A stretch of DNA of 5,799 nucleotides from Methanobrevibacter sp. (GTDB taxonomy: Archaea > Methanobacteriota > Methanobacteria > Methanobacteriales > Methanobacteriaceae), in contig JAEEWY010000096.1 in the NCBI GenBank assembly GCA_016291275.1, positions 1 to 5,799 of the forward strand. The letters run 5' to 3'. The position numbers and the translations under genes were made by a program. Numbering within the stretch: position 1 is the stretch's first letter; the number at the start of each line of letters is the position of its first letter. The notes beneath the pieces were generated by a model, which saw nothing but the letters and a program-made list of their open reading frames with translations, was not told the origin of the DNA and did not search any database. Of this stretch, positions 1 to 5,429 are shown piece after piece.

Positions 1-34
1 AATATTAATTTTTGCCAGGTATTTTCCAATAAAG

Positions 35-70
35 AAAAAAATGGAATAAATAAATTTGATTTATTTATTC
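35..70 (-). terminator. Hairpin plus U7 terminator of the adhesin gene
   Basis: Positions 44-55 and 59-70 are a perfect 12-bp inverted repeat (GAATAAATAAAT on one arm) with a 3-nt loop. On the minus strand it is followed within a few bases by seven T residues (35-41). It lies about 50 nt past the TAA stop of the adhesin gene. Archaeal termination mainly needs the U-run; the strong stem makes this look unusually like an intrinsic bacterial terminator and may protect the mRNA 3' end. Confidence 0.7.
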
Positions 71-82
71 TCTCAAAGATTA

Positions 83-97
83 GATATTGCGAATATC
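83..97 (-). other. Short hairpin between adhesin stop codon and terminator
   Basis: GATATT and AATATC are perfect 6-bp arms around a GCG/CGC loop, beginning 22 nt after the stop codon of the adhesin gene. With the larger hairpin at 44-70 it gives this mRNA a 3' untranslated region with two consecutive stems. A role in transcript stability or pausing is inference. Confidence 0.4.
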
Positions 98-119
98 CTC
101 ATCTCTAACAAATTGAATT

Positions 120-3100
120 TTATTCCTCATCATCCTCGTCTCTTGCACCTAAGAAAGAGAAACAGAAGATCAATACAAGAATCAATGCTGCAATAGGAAC
201 ATAAATGCCGGATAATGACTTAGCTGCAATCTCTGAAATCTCAGAAGCCAAAAGGTCAGATATATCACCTGATTCACTGCCTCCAGCATCACCAGCACCT
301 TGACCAAGAGAGGACAATGCATTAGCAATCAAACCTAAGTCAACTTGACCTAAGGAACTTGAACCAGAGGAATCCGCATTCCCAGAAAATGAGGAAGTGC
401 CGTTTGTATGAATAATGGTATTTCCACCATTGCCTTGAGAATTGTCTGAACTTGAAGGTCGAGACCCGTCATTGGATCCTTCCCCATTAGGATTATATTT
501 AGATCCAGTGTTTCCGGAAATCTTAGCCTTGCCTGATCTGTCATTGATGGCATCATTTCCTCCAGATTCCTTAGAAGATAATATATTGTCATCGATTACA
601 GTTTCAGTAACTGTTTCATCAATGTCAATTGCAAATGGAGCGTCTTCATGTTGAATGTCATTATGTGATATGCGGGTATCATTGGTATAGCTTTGCAACG
701 AAATTCCAGTATTGAACAAGTCTACAGAATCAGGATGCTCTGGACCTTGTGCCGGGTCTTGCGATTCATTTCCACGGGCTCTAATAAGGTTATAGGTAAT
801 GTTATTATGATTGGATGCATAAAGGGCAATGGTACTGAAGCTGCCATCTGAATAAATCTTATTGTAACTTATGTCATTATTGCTTGTCGCATACCCCTCT
901 ATAGCATAAATACCTGCCTTACTGGTACTGTTTAGAGTATTGTTCAAGATTTTAGCACCATCGGATATCTCTAAGGTTATACCATAAGTATAATTATTAG
1001 AATCAAGCTGGAAGTAGTTCTCTTCAACAAGAGTATCCTGAGAGTTGTGTCTTAAAATCAATCCCATGGCAAAGTAATCAGCTTCAATTGTAATATTGTT
1101 CTTGCTAAAAATGTTCTCACATGCATAAGTGACTGATTTACTTGTATCATCTCCAGAAGAACCCATTCCATAGAGGAAAGGATCGTGTCCGTGGATATAT
1201 ACATTATTCTCACTGATATTGTTCCTATTGGAATCATAGTAAATGTAGAGACCTATTAGAATGTTTACGGAAGGATTGTAAGGCACTTGGAAACCTTCCA
1301 CAGTTGAAGTGACCTCAATGTCATTGTGAATGAACTGATTGTCGCTTGAGAAGTCAAATATCACACCATATGTTTTGGAAAGCTCGGAAATACTGCGAAC
1401 CCCATCGATACAAATGGTTTCATAATAAGGATACAATTCACTTGTTCCAATAGCTAAGATGGTATTGTTTTCAATAAGGGTATCATAGGTCTCATAAGTC
1501 AAGAGAGCAAATACCAAATTGTCTCCTTGACATCTTATGCTGTTGTTTGCAACTGTATTGTTATAGGAGTCGCAAAGGTAAATTCCATAGGATGTATTCT
1601 TATCCCATATTGTGATATTGTTTCCTGTAATCACTTCATTATCCGCTTCATAAACATAAATTCCCCAAAGATTGCAATTGCTGTCATCAGTACCATTGTT
1701 TATAATATTGAAGTCTTGAACCTTACAGTTAGAGGTATTAACAAAGATAGTGGTATCCCTTAAGAATGCATTGTCACCAATAAGACTGACAATCTTGTTC
1801 AAGACAATCTTGCCTTTAGGTGAAAAGTTGCCACTGAATACCAGCACATCTCCATCTAAAACAATGTCTGTTAACTTGCCGTTTGAATCGAAATAGGTAT
1901 TGTAGTTCTCTTCAGTTACCTGATAAACGGTAACATCACCCCATTCAGGTGAATAGTCAATTGAAATAGGATAGAGGATAAGCCTATCCCCAATGTGATT
2001 GTTTTCACATAACCAGCTTTCAGTAGATGACTGTGCAATGTTTATTGCATAATCATTTGAAGTGTAGATAGTGTTATTGTAAATGGAAATGTTATAAGGC
2101 CTGCTGGATCTTGATTGGTAAATGGATAAGATACCGATTCCCAATCCGGAACCTTGGTTTGCGCCAATATTGGATAATGAGTTTACAATGTTGTCATAGA
2201 CCTCAGTGTCTTGGGGAGTGCCCTTAATGCTTATTCCAGCACCTGACAGGAAGTCTATTGTATTGTTGTGAACCCTTGAATTATGACCGCCTTCAACATC
2301 CCCTATTCTTATACCTTCTCCACTGCTGTTTATCTGGATATAGTTTCCGTAAACGTCACTGTTGGAACCTACAAGGATACCTGCTCCAATCAAATCTGCA
2401 TTGTAAATGGAGTTATTTGCAATTAAGGTGTCATTTCCACCATAAATTCCGTAATCTCCACCAAGCCCATTGTTCTCATCAAAACCTGTTATATTGTATA
2501 TCCTGTTTCCGGTAATGATATTGTGAGGATAGCTTGAATGGATACCCCTATACATGCGGATAATGGTATTGTCAGCTACAGTGTTGTAGTTTCCAGTCAA
2601 ATAGACACCGTAAGACCAAAATGAAGGAGTCTCAGCAGTTGCTCTAATCGTATTGTTAGCTATGATATTGTTATTGGATATGGAAGCTCCATAACAAAGG
2701 TATACTCCATAGGAATTTTCAACTGTGATGTCATTGTTAACAATTGAATTCCAATGGGCATCCCTTAAGCTGATACCGGAATGCTGCCAACTGCTATTGT
2801 CTCCTGAATTCTCTTCATCAGGATTGACCTCTGATGAGTCTATTGCAGTGTTTACTGGAACAACAGTCTTAATGATATTGTTTTCCACAATACAATTATA
2901 GGTAAAGCTGTCAAGGGAAATAGGATAGCCGTTATGTCCTGTAGTGAATATGTCATTGTTTGAAACCTTTATGCAACTGGAACCGATTACCCAAACTGCA
3001 GATATATCTGGAAGGTCTGATTCAATCTTCAAGTTGGAAACAATTGCATCATAGGCAAAATTCTCATTAGAAACGCCTTGGTAATATATTGGAGAATTCT

Positions 3101-3581
3101 TCAATATTGCATTGTTTTCAGTACTTGTAATTGTCAAAGGAATATTTATTATAAATTTCTTATTAGAAAAATTACCGGACAAATTAATAGTATCATTAGC
3201 TTTCACCAATGAATTGATTAAATTACCATCAGAATCAAAATAACTTGAATAATTGTCTTCGGTTATAGTGTGTATTGATTTTTCACCATCTCCAATCTTG
3301 GATTCGGATTGTGAATTCTCATTTGATATTTCTTCAATGGAATCATCCATATTGGATATGCTGCTCTCATCGATTGAATCGGATATGGAGTTGGATTCAG
3401 AAGCATCTGAAGCCCCTACATTATCAAGATTTATAGCATTGGAAACTGGACTGGATTCCAAGCTATCTGATAGATTATAATCCAAATCATCAATATTTGA
3501 TGCGCAAGCAGTGTTTAATCCGATTAAAAGAAAAACCATAACGAACAGTAAGCTAAAACCGATTATTCTTTTACTTCTCAT
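120..3581 (-). CDS. Adhesin-like protein: secreted two-module parallel beta-helix protein with C-terminal membrane anchor
   Basis: A cell-surface protein of 1153 residues, probably an 'adhesin-like protein' of the kind abundant in Methanobrevibacter. The ATG at 3579-3581 is chosen because GGAGGT lies 5 nt upstream; an in-frame TTG directly before it (3582-3584) is too close to that site. Residues 1-27 form a signal peptide: basic MRSKR, a hydrophobic core, and likely cleavage after Ala-Cys-Ala. Residues 28-100 are Ser/Asp/Glu-rich and probably disordered. Two homologous modules follow. Each begins with a cap (TEDNYSSYFDSDGNL at about 107, TEENYNTYFDSNGKL at about 556) and continues into right-handed beta-helix coils with recurrent 'NNTI'-type turns, as in NosD/pectate-lyase-like repeats. 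Residues about 1003-1110 are a Gly/Ser/Asn-rich stalk. Residues about 1126-1145 are a membrane helix, followed by the acidic tail RDEDDEE. No pseudomurein-binding, transglutaminase or Big domain is evident. Binding to a host cell, another microbe or a polysaccharide is inference; a beta-helix could also be an enzyme, but I see no catalytic signature. Confidence 0.9.
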   Translation of the reverse strand: MRSKRIIGFSLLFVMVFLLIGLNTACASNIDDLDYNLSDSLESSPVSNAINLDNVGASDASESNSISDSIDESSISNMDDSIEEISNENSQSESKIGDGEKSIHTITEDNYSSYFDSDGNLINSLVKANDTINLSGNFSNKKFIINIPLTITSTENNAILKNSPIYYQGVSNENFAYDAIVSNLKIESDLPDISAVWVIGSSCIKVSNNDIFTTGHNGYPISLDSFTYNCIVENNIIKTVVPVNTAIDSSEVNPDEENSGDNSSWQHSGISLRDAHWNSIVNNDITVENSYGVYLCYGASISNNNIIANNTIRATAETPSFWSYGVYLTGNYNTVADNTIIRMYRGIHSSYPHNIITGNRIYNITGFDENNGLGGDYGIYGGNDTLIANNSIYNADLIGAGILVGSNSDVYGNYIQINSSGEGIRIGDVEGGHNSRVHNNTIDFLSGAGISIKGTPQDTEVYDNIVNSLSNIGANQGSGLGIGILSIYQSRSSRPYNISIYNNTIYTSNDYAINIAQSSTESWLCENNHIGDRLILYPISIDYSPEWGDVTVYQVTEENYNTYFDSNGKLTDIVLDGDVLVFSGNFSPKGKIVLNKIVSLIGDNAFLRDTTIFVNTSNCKVQDFNIINNGTDDSNCNLWGIYVYEADNEVITGNNITIWDKNTSYGIYLCDSYNNTVANNSIRCQGDNLVFALLTYETYDTLIENNTILAIGTSELYPYYETICIDGVRSISELSKTYGVIFDFSSDNQFIHNDIEVTSTVEGFQVPYNPSVNILIGLYIYYDSNRNNISENNVYIHGHDPFLYGMGSSGDDTSKSVTYACENIFSKNNITIEADYFAMGLILRHNSQDTLVEENYFQLDSNNYTYGITLEISDGAKILNNTLNSTSKAGIYAIEGYATSNNDISYNKIYSDGSFSTIALYASNHNNITYNLIRARGNESQDPAQGPEHPDSVDLFNTGISLQSYTNDTRISHNDIQHEDAPFAIDIDETVTETVIDDNILSSKESGGNDAINDRSGKAKISGNTGSKYNPNGEGSNDGSRPSSSDNSQGNGGNTIIHTNGTSSFSGNADSSGSSSLGQVDLGLIANALSSLGQGAGDAGGSESGDISDLLASEISEIAAKSLSGIYVPIAALILVLIFCFSFLGARDEDDEE

Positions 3582-3593
3582 CAAACACCTCCA
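3582..3593 (-). promoter_or_regulatory. Ribosome binding site deciding the adhesin start
   Basis: On the minus strand GGAGGTG is followed by TTTG and then ATG. The spacing of 5 nt from GGAGGT to ATG is normal. The TTG codon that immediately precedes the ATG in frame would leave almost no spacing, so ATG at 3579-3581 is preferred and the protein is one residue shorter than the longest open frame. Confidence 0.75.
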
Positions 3594-3675
3594 GTAATTT
3601 TCTTTTATTCAACAACTATTTTCAAATAACTTAAACCTAGATAAAAGTTTTTAAACTAAGTTAAAGTCAATCTTT

Positions 3676-3683
3676 CATAAATA
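3676..3683 (-). promoter_or_regulatory. Candidate TATA box of the adhesin gene
   Basis: The minus strand reads AAAAATATTTATGAAAG, so TATTTATG is a plausible TATA box about 95 nt upstream of the ATG. It would give a leader of roughly 70 nt. The region is so AT-rich that other TATA-like runs, for example TTTATATTTTATAAAG at about 3703-3718, are equally possible. Low confidence without transcript-start data. Confidence 0.3.
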
Positions 3684-3713
3684 TTTTTCAATTAAAGTTT
3701 CTTTATAAAATAT

Positions 3714-3737
3714 AAAATATATTTGAAAATATATTTG
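3714..3737. repeat. Perfect 12-bp tandem repeat upstream of the adhesin gene
   Basis: AAAATATATTTG occurs twice back to back (3714-3725 and 3726-3737) with no mismatch. It lies about 135-155 nt upstream of the adhesin start, near candidate TATA elements. It may be a pair of binding sites about one helical turn apart, a slippage product, or chance in AT-rich DNA. The repeat is certain; its function is unknown. Confidence 0.7.
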
Positions 3738-3894
3738 ATACATTATTAATTTATAATTTTTAATATTAATAAACATATCCCCCATAATAATGAAAATGTA
3801 AAAATAGAAAAAAGGAAAGAGAATGCAGAAAGTGAAAAAAAGCAAAAAAATGAGAAAAATAAGATTATATAACAGTGTTATATAACTGTTCTAT
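3738..3894. other. Gene-free AT-rich stretch with purine-rich tract
   Basis: This is the rest of the 320-bp gap between the adhesin and the tRNA gene. From about 3790 to 3865 the plus strand is almost purely A and G with few pyrimidines, so the minus strand, which is the tRNA trailer side, is a T/C tract with several runs of seven or more T. Next to the tRNA are two overlapping short inverted repeats: TATAAC/GTTATA at 3868-3882 and AACAGT/ACTGTT at 3871-3890. The T tracts may act as reserve terminators for tRNA transcription running towards the adhesin gene. I see no convincing gene. Confidence 0.45.
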
Positions 3895-3901
3895 AAAAAA
3901 A
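3895..3901 (-). terminator. Oligo-T terminator directly after the initiator tRNA
   Basis: Seven T residues on the minus strand begin at the base after the discriminator A of the tRNA. Oligo-U runs of this kind terminate archaeal RNA polymerase. Their contact with the mature 3' end implies a very short trailer for RNase Z/tRNase processing. Confidence 0.6.
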
Positions 3902-3976
<75 letters not shown>

Positions 3977-4029
3977 AAACGAATAAACAAGGATAAGTTC
4001 CTTTAACATTATAATATTAGACACCATCA

Positions 4030-4037
4030 TATATAAA
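4030..4037 (-). promoter_or_regulatory. TATA box of the initiator tRNA gene
   Basis: The minus strand reads GCAAATATTTATATATGATG, containing TTTATATA, the archaeal TATA consensus, 53 nt upstream of the tRNA 5' end. Initiation about 25 nt downstream would give a leader of roughly 30 nt, to be removed by RNase P. The preceding A-rich bases could serve as a BRE. Confidence 0.55.
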
Positions 4038-4104
4038 TATTTGCATAGAAAGGGAAAGAGCTCCCCTATCATAAATAGCAATAAATATAGAATAATTAGT
4101 CTTT

Positions 4105-4124
4105 AAAATAAAAAAAATAAAAAA
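4105..4124 (-). terminator. Oligo-T terminator of the 172-residue protein gene
   Basis: Just past the stop codon, the minus strand carries runs of six and then eight T residues separated by one A (positions 4119-4124 and 4110-4117), then another T4. There is no hairpin, which fits U-tract-dependent archaeal termination, and it precedes the tRNA promoter. Confidence 0.5.
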
Positions 4125-4133
4125 GAATAAAAT

Positions 4134-4652
4134 TTATTCTTTTTCAGCTTCAACTGCAACTTCCTCTGCTTCCTCTAAATCTTTTTCTGCATCTTCTAAA
4201 GCTTTGAGACGTTTATCAAGATCTTCGATTTTAGCATCGGTTGCATTGGTGAACTCACTGAACCTTTTCTCTAAAGCTTCAATGCTGTCACAAGCAGTGG
4301 TATACCTTTCTTCTAAGGAGGACAAATCATCAGTAGTCACTAAGGACCAGCTTTCAATCAATTCCTCACTTCTTTCATCCAAGAAGGAATCCAATCTTTT
4401 TGAAAATGCATCTGTAGTGTTAGCATAGGATTTATCAATGTCCTTAAAGGTATATTTAATCTTATCACCCATGGATTTCTTCTCTTGAATATCTTCATCT
4501 ACAAGATTGCTAACATTACTCTCCTTAGGTGAAAATTTAAGAATTTCCTTAATGTCAATATTTCCATCATTTGCTGTTTTAATGTAATAGTACACTAAAA
4601 ATACTATAGCAGCAACTAAAATAATGACAGCTAATAATTCAATAATATCCAT
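4134..4652 (-). CDS. Small membrane-anchored coiled-coil protein, unknown function
   Basis: I do not recognise a named family. The 172-residue protein begins with an acidic MDIIE and one hydrophobic helix at residues 4-23 (LLAVIILVAAIVFLV core). The absence of a signal-peptide cleavage site and the following lysines suggest a membrane anchor with the C-terminal part in the cytosol. Residues 30-105 are polar and charged. Residues about 110-160 show heptad-like hydrophobics (L113, Y117, I124, L127, F131, F134, then L145, L149, L152, L159), which predicts a coiled coil. The C-terminus is a Glu/Ala-rich acidic tail. There is one cysteine (C121). GAGGT lies 6 nt before the ATG. It lies 81 bp downstream of another single-helix coiled-coil gene on the same strand and may form a membrane assembly with it; that is inference. 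The ORF, codon use and ribosome binding site make it a real gene. Confidence 0.85.
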   Translation of the reverse strand: MDIIELLAVIILVAAIVFLVYYYIKTANDGNIDIKEILKFSPKESNVSNLVDEDIQEKKSMGDKIKYTFKDIDKSYANTTDAFSKRLDSFLDERSEELIESWSLVTTDDLSSLEERYTTACDSIEALEKRFSEFTNATDAKIEDLDKRLKALEDAEKDLEEAEEVAVEAEKE

Positions 4653-4717
4653 AATAAAACCTCATTATAAGAATTATTCATTATCTAAAAAACCTAAACA
4701 AATTAAATCAATAATAT

Positions 4718-4725
4718 GATATAAA
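4718..4725 (-). promoter_or_regulatory. Candidate TATA box of the 172-residue protein gene
   Basis: TTTATATC on the minus strand lies 66 nt upstream of the ATG at 4652 and only a few bases beyond the stop codon of the preceding gene. It would give a leader of about 40 nt. It suggests the second coiled-coil gene can be transcribed on its own, although read-through from the first gene is not excluded. A T6 run at 4687-4692 within the gap could end the upstream transcript. Confidence 0.4.
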
Positions 4726-4733
4726 CTGAAAAT

Positions 4734-5135
4734 CTATTTTTTGTTAAGTTTTTTCTCTTTTTCTTCAATTTCCTTAAGCATTTTTTCAAGCTTTTTAAGT
4801 TCGGTTTGAGCTTCAAGACGAGCTAAACGTTCATTGATTTCACTGTGCAAGTATCCTACATTGCTCATGACTTCCGCAGTGGAATCTCTAATTTGAGTGA
4901 GCTGTTCTTGTTGTTCAGCAGGCAATTGAATTGGATTTTCCATAATGCGTTTGTTTTCTAAATCCTTTTCAACCATAGCTATTTTCTTAAGCTCAATTTC
5001 TTTTTCCATTAATTTTAAAGTATTATTGGATTGACTTACCTTTTTCCATTGGCTTACAACAATGATAACAACAACAGCCAATATAATTACTAAAATAAGC
5101 ATAAAGATTTGATCTGGAATAACTTCAGCAGCCAT
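4734..5135 (-). CDS. Small membrane-anchored coiled-coil protein, unknown function
   Basis: I do not recognise a named family. The 133-residue protein has a short acidic N-terminus (MAAEVIPDQ), a single very hydrophobic helix at residues 10-28, and then QWKK, so the positive-inside rule puts the N-terminus outside and the rest in the cytosol. Two charged helical stretches follow (about 38-66 and 75-132), separated by a proline-containing break NPIQLPAEQ. Leucine and isoleucine spacing in the second stretch (L79, I82, V89, L96, I100, L104, L107, L113, L116, L120, I123) suggests a coiled coil. The C-terminus is strongly Lys/Glu-rich and ends basic. GGAGG lies 7 nt before ATG. It ends with TAG. 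The layout resembles the 172-residue protein downstream, but sequence similarity is too low to call them paralogues by eye. It is divergent to the methionine aminopeptidase gene. Confidence 0.85.
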   Translation of the reverse strand: MAAEVIPDQIFMLILVIILAVVVIIVVSQWKKVSQSNNTLKLMEKEIELKKIAMVEKDLENKRIMENPIQLPAEQQEQLTQIRDSTAEVMSNVGYLHSEINERLARLEAQTELKKLEKMLKEIEEKEKKLNKK

Positions 5136-5209
5136 ATTCTTTCCTCCATAATATCATATGAATCATATTTTAAAAATTCATTAAAACCGATTAAATTAAA
5201 AATTATTCA

Positions 5210-5217
5210 AATATAAA
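5210..5217 (-). promoter_or_regulatory. Candidate TATA box of the 133-residue protein gene
   Basis: TTTATATT on the minus strand, within CTTTAATTTATATTTG, lies 74 nt upstream of the ATG at 5135 and would give a leader of about 50 nt. It is one of several TATA-like runs here; another, in TTATATAATATAC, is at about 5242-5254. Confidence 0.35.
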
Positions 5218-5263
5218 TTAAAGATATTTAAATAAGAATAAGTATATTATATAATTAAGAGTA

Positions 5264-5279
5264 TATAAAAATTTTTATA
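5264..5279. promoter_or_regulatory. 16-bp symmetric TATA element in divergent intergenic region
   Basis: TATAAAAATTTTTATA is a perfect 16-bp palindrome. It sits between the divergently transcribed membrane coiled-coil gene (minus) and the methionine aminopeptidase gene (plus), about 130 nt from the former start and 150 nt from the latter. Read on the plus strand, TTTTTATA followed by AAAATGC could be the aminopeptidase TATA box with a long leader. Its symmetry would let TBP bind in either orientation. Palindromes of A/T only arise easily by chance, so function is tentative. Confidence 0.35.
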
Positions 5280-5337
5280 AAAATGCTTAAAAATTTAATA
5301 TGCGATAATGCTTATGATTAACTAATACTAAAAAATT

Positions 5338-5402
5338 AAAAAATAAATTAAAAAAATAATAAAAAAATAAATTGAAAAATAAATAAAAAATAAATTAAAA
5401 AA
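5338..5402. repeat. A-rich degenerate tandem repeat, period about 24 bp
   Basis: AAAAAATAAATT recurs exactly at 5338-5349, 5362-5373 and 5385-5396, that is at intervals of 24 and 23 bases. The intervening bases are nearly all A with scattered T. The tract lies just upstream of the methionine aminopeptidase start, probably in its leader if the TATA near 5270 is used. It may be a slippage-derived low-complexity tract, an unstructured leader or curved DNA. Confidence 0.5.
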
Positions 5403-5429
5403 ACATTTACTTAAAACCAAAGTGATAAT

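Noticed and set aside
350..654. Open frames of 70-80 codons on both strands inside the adhesin C-terminal region
   Set aside because: They overlap the adhesin coding frame and have unnatural composition, with no ribosome binding site or domain; they are shadows of its repetitive sequence.
1527..2515. Plus-strand open frames of 78 and 85 codons antisense to the adhesin
   Set aside because: Cysteine- and histidine-rich antisense translations, without start signals; typical by-products of the NNT-type repeats.
3253..3480. Plus-strand open frame of 75 codons opposite the Ser/Asp-rich adhesin N-terminal region
   Set aside because: Its Ser/Asp/Met-rich composition mirrors the sense strand repeats; no ribosome binding site seen.
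3582..3584. TTG as the adhesin start codon
   Set aside because: It would sit about one base from the Shine-Dalgarno sequence, while the adjacent ATG has normal spacing.
3628..3662. Inverted arms AACTTA/TAAGTT in the adhesin leader as a possible operator
   Set aside because: Only 6-bp arms with a 23-bp gap in AT-rich DNA; chance is the simplest explanation.
3823..3885. 20-codon plus-strand micro-ORF (Lys-rich) preceded by AGGAAAGAG
   Set aside because: It lies in a purine-rich tract where a Shine-Dalgarno-like match and lysine codons are expected by chance, and it is antisense to the tRNA trailer.
4204..4428. Plus-strand open frame of 74 codons antisense to the 172-residue protein
   Set aside because: It has no ribosome binding site and overlaps a well-supported gene on the other strand.
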